From contig NC_057795.1 of NCBI RefSeq assembly GCF_018294505.1, positions 516,280,795 through 516,344,794 on the forward strand: a stretch of 64,000 bases of DNA, read 5' to 3'. Positions within the stretch are counted from its first letter, which is position 1; each line of letters begins with the position of its first letter. This DNA is from Triticum aestivum. Taxonomy: Eukaryota; Streptophyta; Magnoliopsida; Poales; Poaceae. Positions 1 to 10,268 of this stretch are shown here, one piece after another. A program made the position numbers and the translations under genes. Under the pieces are notes generated by a model. That model was given only the letters and a program-made list of their open reading frames with translations, made no database searches and was not told where the DNA came from.

Positions 1-59
1 CGCACAAAGGCGCAGGAGGGGATCCGACCACCCGAGGAAGTGCCTTATTATTAAGCAAA

Positions 60-160
60 CTACTGAACTAGCCTAGTGGCCAAGTGACACTACCCGATAG
101 CTGTTCCGCTCGGGTTCAATTCCACCTGTGCAGGGAAAATATCTCAAAACTTTTTGCTTC
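60..160 (+). repeat. tRNA-derived SINE-like head (Pol III promoter remnant)
   Basis: An A-box-like TAGCCTAGTGG (69-79) is followed 44 bp later by a B-box-like GGTTCAATTCC (113-123). Spacing and order are those of an internal RNA polymerase III promoter in a tRNA or a tRNA-derived SINE. The intervening sequence does not fold into a clear tRNA cloverleaf as far as I can judge, so a SINE head or decayed tRNA is likelier than a working tRNA. The 3' end of a SINE is not obvious, and no target duplication was found. Confidence 0.45.
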
Positions 161-452
161 TGCCTTTATTGACATGTGGGTCCCCATTGTCATCTACGCA
201 CACCATGTCCAACGCTTGCCAAAACTTCGTCCCTCATTTTCTCTGTGTTTCGCACACTCGACATTGTGTGGGCATTTTGAAAATAGCATATGTTTTTGAC
301 TGTGCATCATATGAAGATGTGCTATGCATGAATGTTGATCAGCATGATGTTAACTGGCTGGTAATTCCATTTTCGACCATGAATAAACTTCCAACATGAT
401 GTTAACCCTGTTTGAAAAGGCCGTGTTAATATAAATGCTCTTCCTCTGAAAG

Positions 453-519
453 TTGCAGTTTCTTATCTGAAACTGAACTTGCAGTTTCTTATCTGAAACT
501 GAAACTTGTAGTTTCTTCT
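453..519. repeat. 26-27-bp tandem repeat, about 2.5 copies
   Basis: The unit TTGCAGTTTCTTATCTGAAA plus CTGAAC is present twice and a third copy is partial (TTGTAGTTTCTTCT). Each unit contains the inverted pair AGTTTC/GAAACT, so it could form a short hairpin. The rest of 160-790 is AT-rich with no gene that I can support. Confidence 0.75.
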
Positions 520-794
520 ATGAGAATCATATTGTCTGCACTTTTATACTCCTATGAAGCTACATTTTTTAAGTGCTAAAAATAGATCTCTAGAATTCAT
601 AAAATACTTCATATGCTCAATACTGCAAATATGAAATTCAAAAGACAGTCATATCTAAAAGTACTCTCAAAATACACAACACAAAACACAATTCACAACC
701 TGCAAATACTGACAACCCTAAGCTCCTCCTGACAATCCACAACCTGCCCGACTATTGGGCTGGGGGGTGGGGGGGGGGCAGTCCCCTCCTATTC

Positions 795-1386
795 CTAGAT
801 GGCAGACAGCCGCCCCATGAGATGATGTGAACGGCGAGGGAGAGGATGGCGGGGAAGCATCGTCGGGCCAACTGCTTTTCTCCTCTTGTAGTTGTGTTCG
901 GTCGACAAAGATTCCACCGACTCACTCTGGCCGGACACCCTCACAAACGGCACCCTGTAGATGCTCGATCCTTCAATCTCTGGTGGATGCTCCATCTGGT
1001 ATCGATACTCCCACCACCGCTCCCTCATGACCGGATTCGGTGAATCTGTTTGCTCCATGGCCCAGAGGAGCAGCTCTATGTACTCTCGCGTGACTCCCTC
1101 CGGGAGTATCGCTGCCTTTTCGCTCTGTTGCAGATATTTGGCCATGGATGTCGCCGTCGCCGCTAGTTGGTCCTTGTTGTCAAACCAAGACTATATCTCC
1201 AACATCCTAGCTAGCTTCACAGGGTCGCCATCTGCGATCCTCACGTACCGGTTGTACTCCTCCAACGATCTACTTCTCCACAGCACCTTCACTTGACGAA
1301 ATGGTTTTTGAATGGAAGAGGAGAGGAGTAGCGCTGGTTTTGGATTAGAATGGGAGAGGAGCGACACTGGTTTTGGACTGGAACAT
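795..1386 (-). pseudogene. Left paralogue of an unrecognised gene family, broken and split by the Sirevirus
   Basis: Reading leftwards, an open frame with motifs such as VKLARMLEI, then SWFDN, LLLWAMEQTDSP, WWEYRYQMEHP and YRVPFVRV can be followed down to 797. It is interrupted by one in-frame TAG at 1191-1193. The same protein pattern (KLARLKEIL-TWFDN, YLLWAME-TDSP, VPFVRL) is found on the plus strand at 22808-23170, so this is a real but decayed gene family and not a chance frame. Upstream of 1310 the frame passes into a repetitive Ser/Pro/Leu-rich segment (PKPxLLSSS-type repeats). The Sirevirus is inserted there, and the repeats continue beyond it at 22134-22260. I do not recognise a domain and give no function. 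Start codon and original length are unknown. Confidence 0.6.
1382..1386. repeat. Target-site duplication of the Sirevirus (left copy)
   Basis: AACAT directly precedes the LTR start TGTAAGTG. The identical AACAT directly follows the LTR end at 22134-22138. A matching 5-bp duplication shows one insertion event and no later recombination between the two ends. Confidence 0.95.
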
Positions 1387-2920
1387 TGTAAGTGCATCTA
1401 GTGCCCCTTAGTGATTTTGGTGTATTGAAGACTTATAGGTTAAGGGTCTAATGCGTTTGTGAGTGTACACAGGTCTATAAGTCTATGAGGAGTTTGATAT
1501 TTACAGAGAAAGTCGACCCCTAAAAATGAATATCTTCGACTGAAGATTTTGGTATTCCTGAAGACTTTCATGAAGACTTTGAAAGTGAACAAATTGGTGT
1601 GTCCGTGAAGACTTGATATTCATGCGAGGAATATGAAGCTTGAAGACTTTTGTTTTCATAGTTTTGTTTTTCTCTTTCTTGAGTCATAGGAAACACCGTA
1701 CTGTTAAAGGGGGTCAAGGAAATACTTAGGAAAATTTTCCATGTGATGCTCAACTCAAAATCCTATTCCCTTCGAGTAAAGCCATTGGAAATCTCATACA
1801 GTTCAGTCAATTTCTTTAGTGACAGAGACAAAGTTCTTCTAGTCGCTAAGGAATTTGTTCTGACTGAGGAGTTAGGAATTCGCCAGTGCGGATTGCCTAC
1901 ACAATGAGGAACATGATAGCCCTGAGGAATTTGAGAGTCAAATTTCCGACCGTTGCTGTGCTGCGCGCCAGCTGTCTCAAAATATCTTATCCAGCTAACA
2001 GCCATATCAGACAAGGGCATTTATGCCTTATCATGTCGGGCTGCTCCCTAGGCTATAAATAGCCACCCCCTACAACCACTAGCTGGTTGGCTGCTCCGAG
2101 AGAAACTCACACTTGTCATTTGAGAGCATCCCATCCTCCGAGGACTTTGAGCGAAAATCATCGAGTGAGGAAAAACCCAAACCCAAATACCTACAAACCC
2201 AAAGTGATTGAGCATCACTGAAGAGATTGATCCTGCATGGATCCGACGCTTGTTACCTTTGAAGACTGTGTTTCTTCCAAACGGTTAGGCGTCATGGTCT
2301 AGAGCATCCAAGAGGAATTGTGGATCGCCGAGTGACCGAGTCTGTGAAGGTTTGGAAGTCGCCTGAAGACTTACCACGAGTGATTGGACGAGGTCTGTAT
2401 GACCTTAGTTCAAGGAGAATACGGTGAGGACTTGGTGTCCTGAGCTGCGTGCTCAGTGACTGGGTGTCCGGGACTATGTGTCCTCAAGTTTAAATACTCA
2501 GCCGCTCCAACCAGACGTACAACTGAGACAGCAGTTGGAACTGGTCTACCAAATCATTGTCTTCACCAACCTTACTGGTTCTATTTCCTCAACTCTTTCA
2601 TTTCCTCATTATTGTGTTGAGTGATTGTTCATATCTGTGTTTGAATACTTTGACTGAAGACATTCTCAATTTCCTCAGTTCAATTTCTCCAGTCTGTTTG
2701 TCTTCATCTTGTGTTATCCTGTGATTATGCTTTCTGTACTCTGTGTTTGTCTTCATTTCATCATGATGACTATGTTTGTATTCTATTATGCTTACTTCTG
2801 AGTACTTATTCCGCTGCAAGTAGTTCTTCGCTAAGGAATTTCCTCACCGGCAAATTCCTGAGTGAAGAATTCATAAAAATCGCCTATTCACCCCCCTCTA
2901 GTCGATATAGCGCACTTTCA
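1387..2920 (+). repeat. Sirevirus 5' LTR
   Basis: It begins TGTAAGTGCATCTAG and ends CGCACTTTCA, 1534 bp. It contains the element's promoter and is rich in GAAGACTT and AGGAAATT/GAGGAATT motifs. The 3' LTR begins identically at 14448 and ends identically at 22133. Open frames within it are accidental. Confidence 0.95.
2054..2061 (+). promoter_or_regulatory. TATA box of the Sirevirus 5' LTR
   Basis: TATAAATA lies in GGCTATAAATAGCC, about two fifths into the LTR, and is conserved in the 3' LTR at 15123-15130. Its position fits an RNA polymerase II promoter at the U3/R border, with transcription expected to begin about 25-35 bp downstream. Confidence 0.75.
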
Positions 2921-2921
2921 A

Positions 2922-2936
2922 TTGGTATCAGAGCAA
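2922..2936 (+). promoter_or_regulatory. Primer binding site (initiator Met-tRNA)
   Basis: TTGGTATCAGAGCAA starts one base after the 5' LTR. TGGTATCAGAGC is the usual Copia PBS complementary to the 3' end of plant initiator methionine tRNA, which primes minus-strand cDNA. Confidence 0.93.
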
Positions 2937-2987
2937 GGTACTCCCTTGTTCTGCGTGATTTTGGTTTAACCACCTGGAGTTCTAGTT

Positions 2988-5562
2988 ATGTCGACCGCAA
3001 GTATGATCAAGGTCTCCGCTGGGTGTCCTACCTTCGATGGCACGGACTACCCCTACTGGAAGAATAAGATGCGAATGCATCTTGAAGCAATTGACAACGG
3101 TCTCTGGTACATTGTGGAAAATGGTGTTCCCTCAGTCACACCTTCCCTGAATGCTGCTGATGTGAAGAGATTCAAGCAACTCGATTCTCAAGCGAAGAAT
3201 ATCATATGTGTTCATCAAAGTAAAGGGCAGTATGGTAGAGTGAGTGCTTTGGAAACTGCTAAGCTTATCTGGGATAGGCTCTCCAAAGTAAATGAAGGAG
3301 TCTCAACTCAACGTGACTCTCGTGTTGACGTTCTTCTCAATCTCTTCAATCGCTTCAAAAGACTCGACAATGAAAATGTTCAGCAAACCTTCGATCGCCT
3401 CACTGACATCTCAAATGAGCTTCAAGCGCTTGGCGCCACTGACATCACCGACCATGAGGTGGTGAAGAAATTGCGGAGATCGCTAGATTCTTCATTTGAC
3501 ACTCTAGCACTGATGATACAAGAACATGCTGACTACAAGTCACTGGATCCCGCTGATATCCTCGAGAGGCTAAATACTCATGAGTTCCAGCTTGCTGAAA
3601 AGAGAGATCTCTATGGTTCAAGCTATGGCAAAACCCGTGCCCTGAAGGCCAAGGCTGTGTCTGAATCTGAATGTGAAGATTCTGGTAGTAGCCTTGGTGA
3701 TCCTGAAGAATTAAGCCAGGAGCTAGCACTGCTCGTGAAGAAGTTCCAGAAGTTCTCAAGACGTGGTCGTTTTGGAAAATCCTCAAGGAGTAGTGATTCC
3801 TCATCAAGTGACTATAAGAGAAGGCTATGCCACAAATGCAAGAAACCTGGTCACTATATTCAAGATTGTCCTCAGTGGGAAATGGAATTAAAGAAGAAGA
3901 AATACAAGGATTACAGTTCTGATGACGCTAAGAAGAAGAAGAAATCTTCAAAATCTTCATCATCAAAATCCTCGAAGTCTTCATCTCACAAGAAGAGCAG
4001 CTCCAAGAAGGCTCGGGCATTCATTGGCAAGGAAATGGACTCTGAAGCTGAATTGAGGAACAAGAGGAAGAGGAGGCATCTGAGGAGTCCGAGTCTGGTT
4101 GGCGAGTCTGGCTCTCGCTACTGCATTCGTCAGCAAGTCCATCTTCAACTCTGAAGAAATTGACCTCACCAACAAGGCTGATGAAGATAATGATGACTAC
4201 GCTCCGACCTATTGCTTCATGGCAAAGGGTGCAAAGGTACTCAAATATACCTCCTCTGAATCTAGTGAGAATGAATCTGATGAAGATCTCAAGCCCAGCT
4301 ACTCTAAACTTGCTAAAATTGCTGTGAAACAACAAAGGGCTTTTGAAAAGGTTCAAAACATTCTAGACAAAAGTGATGATATGTTGGGTGAAGAAATGGA
4401 TCGCACTAAAGCCCTGACTGAAAATCTTTAGAGACTTAAGTCCAGGTTCGACAGCCTTCAAGGTCATCATAACACTCTCTTATCTGATCATGAGAAGCTT
4501 TCTTATGAATTTCTTCAAAGAAAGCAAGATCTTGAGAAGCTAAGAGTGAGTTATGAAGATCTTCAAAAGGAGCGCGATTCATTGCTAGCTCAACAAATCA
4601 GCGCTTCTCAGGAAGAATTTGTTCCTACATGCTTAAAGTGCATTGAACGTGAATCTGCTAATTCTTCACCTGAATGTTCAAATGCTTCAACTGTTAAAAA
4701 TTCTTCACCTGCCTCTGCTATCACTAATTCCTCATCTAAGGACATTGCTAGTATCACTGACGATGCAGAGCTGAAGGAATTGTACATGACAGGCATGTAC
4801 AAAAGCCTCAAAGGGCATCAGACTCTTTGTGATGTGCTTAAAAAGCAGATCCTCAACAGGAACCCTAGGAAAGAGGGTATTGCCTTCGAGAGGAAACTCA
4901 ATGCTAATGGAACATATTGGAAGCCTGAGTAGTACCCCAAAACCTCATGGGTTGCTGCAAAGGGACCTCCAGTTGATCCATCTAACTTATCTGGCTTTAC
5001 ATGTGAATCTCCTCATTCTTCTGATGAGTCATTTGACTCCATCTATAAACTGTTCAAAAATCAGAATGGTGAAGTATTTGCTAGATTTGTTGGCACTAAC
5101 TGCAGGAAAGGTTCTCCTATGAAGAAAATCTGGGTTCCCAAGAAGTGCCTTGAAAGTCTTCAGGTGAATGTCCTCATGACACCACCTGTGAAGAATAGGA
5201 ACCCCAGATCAAACTCTTCATATGGACCAAATTCTTCATATGGATCCAAGTCCTCATACGGGCAAAATTCCTCATGTGGATCAAATTCCTCAAAAGGGTC
5301 ACAGTCCTCATATGATTTTCATCATGCTAACAACTCTGTTTCACAGGGTAGAGCTAAGGGCTATGAATATGAGCATTATTCTTCTAATCATTATGTTCAT
5401 AAGTCCTCGAAGAATTTCTCTGCTTATTCATATGCTTACCCTAACCCCTCTTATGTGAAACGAAATGGTTTGGCATCTTTGCCACCTTTCTCTTATGGAG
5501 CTCGTAGAGTGATGAACTCTTTGCCACCCCTTCAGATGTGGGTGGTAAAGAAAAAGAACTAA
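2988..5562 (+). pseudogene. gag: Sirevirus gag (extended), frameshifted
   Basis: Gag would form the cytoplasmic virus-like particle that packages element RNA. The ATG at 2988 lies just after the PBS and opens a capsid-like domain of the Copia UBN2 type (YPYWKNKMRMHLEA, then a helical region to about residue 215). A CCHC zinc knuckle follows (CHKCKKPGHYIQDC, about residues 281-294), then a Lys/Ser-rich basic tail. Near 4050-4060 the frame shifts by one; the continuing frame has in-frame TAG at 4429-4431 and 4930-4932, then runs to TAA at 5560-5562. This long C-terminal extension, with acidic and coiled-coil-like stretches and an SSYG repeat, is typical of Sirevirus gag. Both TAGs sit where Gln is plausible. 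Pol follows in another frame after about 240 bp. Confidence 0.85.
5215..5316 (+). repeat. 18-bp minisatellite inside gag
   Basis: About six 18-bp units of the form TCTTCATATGGANCNAAN encode a repeated SSYG-x-N peptide. The units differ mainly at wobble and third-position sites, so the amino-acid pattern is better kept than the DNA. Confidence 0.8.
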
Positions 5563-5804
5563 TTTCTTCCGCAGGGCCAGGTCTCCAGACATGATAAATC
5601 GTTTGAAGAATTTGCTGGGGACCTGACTAAAATACCTGAAAGGACACATGCGAATCATGATGAAATGAACTTTCATTTCACACGTCCTCATACTGCTATA
5701 TCTGTTTTTACTCTTTGATGAAATTCATCTGATGAATTTGACGTCATATTCGTCACTGATGAAGTATATGAGTTCATAAGATGCACTAATTCATCTGCAG
5801 GATG
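5563..5804 (+). other. gag-pol linker, intron-like or decayed
   Basis: No frame is open across this stretch, which separates the end of the gag frame from the protease. It contains two acceptor-like TGCAG/CGCAG sites (near 5573 and 5803), the second immediately before the frame that carries the protease. Either an intron, a decayed piece of coding sequence, or a lineage-specific linker would fit. I cannot decide between them. Confidence 0.35.
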
Positions 5805-8800
5805 ATCAACCCAAAGCAAACGAGTGGGTCCTCGATAGTGGATGTACGAATCACATGACTGGTGACAAGAACCTACTGATGGATGCTCCTTTATCACCAT
5901 CACATCTGAAGCATATTATCTTTGCTGACAAAGGCAGAAGTCAGGTATTGGGTCTAGGTAAGGTTGCGATCTCAAAGGATCGACACATGGACAAAGTCAT
6001 GCTTGTCGAGTCCTTAGGATACAACCTCATGTCTGTCTCAATGCTTTGTGATCTCGATATGGTTGTTGTCTTTGGAAGATATCGTTGTGTTGTGATCATG
6101 GAAGCTGACCATTCCAAAGTCTTCGAAGGCTTTAGGGGAGGAGATCTGTATATTGTTGATTTCTCTACAGGACCACAACCAGCCGTGTGCTTACTGGCAA
6201 AAGCTTTAGAAGGCTGGCTATGGCATCGACGACTTGGTCACGCTGGCATGAGGAATCTGAACACGCTTGCAAAGAAGAAGCATGTCATTGGCATTGAGAA
6301 TGTCAAATTCCTCAAGGATCACTTATGTGGAGCTTGTGAAGCTGGAAAGATGACAAAGGCCAAGCATCCAGCGAAGACTATCATGACCACTACTCATCCA
6401 TTCGAATTACTTCACATGGATCTCTTTGGTCCTAATCATTATTCTGCTGTTTCAAATGATGCATCTCTATATGGCTTTGTTATCATTGATGACTATTCTT
6501 GTTACACATGGGCAGTGTCACTTACAAACATGAAGTGCAGGAAATCTTCAAACGATTTTCCTCGAGGGCTTCAACCAACTCTGGTGTGAAGATCAAGCAC
6601 ATTAGAACTGACAATGGGACCGAGTTCAAGAATTCCGGTCTTGATGAACTTGGTATTACTCATGAGTTATCTGCTCCTTATACTCCACAGCAGAATGGCA
6701 TCATGGAGCGCAAGAACAGAACCCTCGCTGAAATGGCTCGTACTATGCTTGATGAATACAAGACGCCTCGTCGTTTCTGGATTGAGGCAATTGATACTGC
6801 GTGCCACGTCATCAATCGGGTATATCTTCACAAATTCTTCAAGAAGACTGCCTATGAACTCCTCGCTGACAAGAAACCCAATATGAGTTATTTCAAAGTC
6901 TTCAGTGCTAAATGTTGGATTAGAGATCCTCATCACAATGATAAATTTGCACCGAAAGCACATGAAGGTTTTATGCTTGGTTACGGAAAGGACTCGCACA
7001 CCTACAGAGTCTTCAATAACGTTCTTCACAAGGTTGTTGAAACTGTAGATGTGCGGTTGATGAAACTAATGGCTCGCAAAGAGAGCACCTACCTTTTGTG
7101 ATAGATGAACCAGCACCTGAGGATTCTATCAAGTTCAAGGCTACTGAGGATGTCATTCCTACCGAAGAATCTGCTGAAGAATTCATTCCAGAACATGAAG
7201 AAAATCAAGCTGATGCACCTGAGGAAAATGCTGAAGAAAATGCTGATCAAATTCCTCGACGACAACCAGCTCATCCTCACATTGCAAAAGAAGTGCAAGT
7301 GGAAAAGATCATCAATGACATTCGAGCACCAGGTCCTCTCACACTCTCAAAAGCTTCACATTTATCTAACTTTTGTGGGCACTATGCTTTTGTCTCTATC
7401 ATAGAGCCCACTAAGGTAGATGAAGCATTTCTGGAGCCTGAGTGGATTCAGGCCATGCAAGAAGAATTACATCAGTTCGAGCTCAGCAATGTCTAGGAAC
7501 TGGTCAAAGTCCAGATCCTCGCAAGCATAATATCATTGGCACAAAGTGGATCTACCGCAACAAGCAAGATGAAAATGGCCTTGTGGTGAGGAATAAGACA
7601 CGACTTGTAGCTCAAGGCTACACACAGGTTGAAGGAATTGATTTCGATGAAACTTTTGCACCTGTTGCTAGACTTGAGGCTATTCGCATATTACTTGCTT
7701 ATGCTAACCATCATAATATCACTTTATATCAAATGGATGTGAAAAGTGCATTCCTCAATGGTAAGCTTGAGGAAGAAGTATATGTTGCTCAACCCCCAGG
7801 TTTTGAAGGTCCAAAGAATCCTGACAAAGTCTTCAGACTCAATAAGGCCCTCTATGGCCTCAAGCAGGCCCCTCGGGTATGGTATGATACTTTGAAGGAA
7901 TTCTTCATGAAGAATGGCTTCACACCCGGTTCACTCGACCCTACTCTCTTTACTAAATCTTATGATGGTGAACTGTTTGTGTGCCAAATATACGTTGATG
8001 ATATTATCTTTGGCTGTACTGACCAACGTTATAGTGATGAATTTGCCTATATGATGAGTGAAGAATATCAAATGTCTATGATGGGAGAGTTGAAATTCTT
8101 CTTAGGTCTTCAAATTCGTCAACAGCACTATGGCATATTCATATCTCAAGAGAAATACCTCAAGGATGTTCTGAGGAAATTCGGCATGCAAGATTGCAAA
8201 GGTGTCAAAATTCCTATGCCCACAAATGGCCATCTATGCACTGATGAAAATGGTATTGACTTTGATCACAAGGTATACCGCTCCATGATTGGTTCTTTAT
8301 TGTACTTATGTGCATCTAGGCCAGATATAATGCTTAGTGTTTGCATGTGTGCCCGATTTCAAGATGCACCGAAGGATTCACACCATTAAGCTGTGAAGCA
8401 TATTCTTCGATATCTAGATCACACACCAACACTAGGATTATGGTACCCCAAGGGCTCTACTTTTGATCTCATTGGATATTCTGATTCTGACTATGTTGGT
8501 GATCGTGTGGACCACAAGTCAACATCTGGTACTTGTCATTTCCTCGGACAATCTTTGGTCTATTGGTCCTCGAAGAAACAGAACTGTGTATCACTATCTA
8601 CTGCAGAAGCTGAGTACATTGCTGCTGGTTCTTGCTGTGCTCAACTGCTATGGATGAAGCAAACCCTCAAGGACTATGGCGTCAACGTGAAGAATGTGCC
8701 TCTCCTCTGCGACAATGAGAGTGCCATCAAGATTGCTCACAACCCAGTTCAGCACTCAAAGACAAAGCACATTCAGATTCATCATCATTTTCTTCGTGAT

Positions 8801-8944
8801 CATGTGTTGAAGGGCGACATCTCCATCGAGCACGTGAAGACTGAAGAACAGTTAGCCGATATCTTCACAAAGCCCTTGGATGAGAAGAGATTTAGCAAGT
8901 TGCGGTGTGAGCTAAATATATTAGAGTCTTCGAATGTTCTTTGA
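5805..8944 (+). pseudogene. pol: Sirevirus pol (protease, integrase, reverse transcriptase, RNase H), broken
   Basis: Domain order is Copia-type. Protease has DSGCTNHMTG (Asp codon at 5834). Integrase has the zinc-binding LWHRRLGH...CGAC (about 6218-6350) and a D-D-E core with MDLFGP, RTDNGTEF and NGIMERKN (about 6415-6710). Reverse transcriptase runs from about 7520, with [22 protein letters not shown] and the catalytic YVDD at 7991-8002. RNase H has STAEAEYIAA, CDNESAIKIAHN and LADIFTKPL. The frame changes near 6535, near 7060 and near 7505; TAG at 7494-7496 replaces the usual Trp of the NVWELV motif, and TAA at 8387-8389 interrupts the end of reverse transcriptase. The catalytic residues I can see are kept, so the copy was functional before decay and could now move only with proteins from another copy. 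Confidence 0.93.
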
Positions 8945-9650
8945 AAAGGACACTCATCCTAACACTTATGCAAAATTGATGACTTAGATGTGCAACACAT
9001 GAAGAAATGTTTTTCTTCAATCAATGAAGAATAACACTCTAAGTGTGAAGAAATAAATGAAGAATTTGATTCTCAGAACCCTACGACAATTGTACGCGGT
9101 GTCTGAAATCATCATTCTTATACGGTGGGTCACGCCACCACCAAAGTTGAAAATCTTCATTTTTGAAATTCCTCAGTGTTGAAATTCTTCAGTTTTTCAA
9201 ATTCTTCAACTTTGCAAAATCTTCACTGGTTCCGTCGTTTTTCTTCAATTGGTTATATATATATATGAGTTTATGTCCTCTACAACATTCACTTATGGCT
9301 ATTTCTTCAAGTTGTGTTTTCTGCTAAGTGAATGTGATCGGACCCTTTCCCCTCTATGCTATACTCAACCTAGCCTGTTCACAAATTCTTCATGTGCATT
9401 CTATTTGAAACTCGTTCAAAATCTTCACTGTGTCCTTGTCAGCTGAAGAAATTGCGAACGGAACTTAAAAACTTATCTGATCCAAATTTTTGGTTTTGCC
9501 GCTCAAACCGTCCCGTATCCCACGATAGACTTATCTATTCACCCACGATCTAACATGATCTCCAGTTTTCAGTACGTGGGTGACACATGTCAAGTGAATG
9601 AGAAGGGTCAGGGGCATGTTCGTCCTAAATCTTCGGGCAAACAATTTTTC
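8945..9650 (+). other. Spacer between pol and the third gene of the Sirevirus
   Basis: Non-coding. It contains many TTCTTCA/TTCCTCA motifs (for example about 9150-9235) and a TATATATATA run near 9255. A frame starting with ATG at 9555 overlaps the promoter-like region and looks accidental. Confidence 0.6.
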
Positions 9651-9658
9651 ACTGCGAC

Positions 9659-9780
9659 TATAAATACCCCTCTCCCCTTCCTCACTTCCTTTACTCCGCT
9701 CGACCGCTCTCTCTCTCGCTCGAGCTTCTCAAACCCTAGCGCCGCCGCTACTCCATCGTCACCGGTGAGGAAGAGCTTCA
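9659..9780 (+). promoter_or_regulatory. Host-like internal promoter and leader before the env-like gene
   Basis: TATAAATA (9659-9666) is followed by a pyrimidine-rich stretch with CTCTCTCTCTCGCTCGAG and then AAACCCTAGC (9731-9740) and GCCGCCGC. A TATA box, Y-patch, CT-repeat leader and AAACCCTAG telo-box are typical of a plant housekeeping-gene promoter and 5'UTR, and the base composition is unlike the AT-rich element around it. A plausible GC-to-AT-rich transition and an intron follow (9938-10262). This suggests a second transcription unit inside the element. No transcript data are available here. Confidence 0.5.
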
Positions 9781-9885
9781 ATGCCTCGACCTCGTCGCCG
9801 TCGTACCCGCGCCGGCCGCGGAAATCTTCACTCCGTCGCCGCCGTAGCTATCTTCCTCCGCCGAGTTAGGGCGTGGAAGATCTGA
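9781..9885 (+). CDS. Small Arg-rich leader ORF (34 codons)
   Basis: This is the first ATG after the TATA-like box. It opens a 34-residue, strongly basic peptide (starts MPRPRRRRTRAGRGN) ending in TGA at 9883-9885. It lies upstream of the intron-like segment and of the env-like frame, so it may act as an upstream ORF or be accidental. I know of no homologue. Confidence 0.25.
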   Translation: MPRPRRRRTRAGRGNLHSVAAVAIFLRRVRAWKI

Positions 9886-9937
9886 ACTGACGAGCTTCAA
9901 ATCTACACTTCTCAGTTCGTCGTGTTCTTCATCAAGG

Positions 9938-10262
9938 GTAATTCAAAATTACTTTTACTGCCCTCTTTGATTCGAATTTTCTCTACAAAATCTTCAAAGG
10001 TGTTTTATTCTTCAAATCCTCACACAAAAAAACCTCACTAGTCATCTGCTCTTGATTCTTTTCTCTAAGCATCATTTTTCTTCAAGATTCCTCAATTGTC
10101 TGGATCCTCGATCTATACAACTCTGGAACCTAAGACAAAGAACGCTTAGTGAAATTATTCAAGACTCATCTGGTCAAATTCCTCAAACTTGTTCTTTTTG
10201 AAAAACCTTCTGAGAACGCATATGACCTCTCCAAATTCCTCGCAACTATACTCTGTTCATAG
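9938..10262 (+). other. Candidate intron in the leader of the env-like gene
   Basis: A donor-like AAGG|GTAATT at 9937/9938 is followed by 325 bp of AT/T-rich sequence and an acceptor-like TTCATAG at 10262, six bases before the ATG of the env-like frame. GC-rich leader before and AT-rich sequence within are what a plant intron looks like. Splicing is inferred, not shown. Confidence 0.4.
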
Positions 10263-10268
10263 GTACTC

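Noticed and set aside
761..778. G-rich run as a possible quadruplex or telomere-like site
   Set aside because: A simple G-run with one T and no repeated telomere unit. The similar G-run in the LARD LTRs differs in length between the copies, as expected of slippage.
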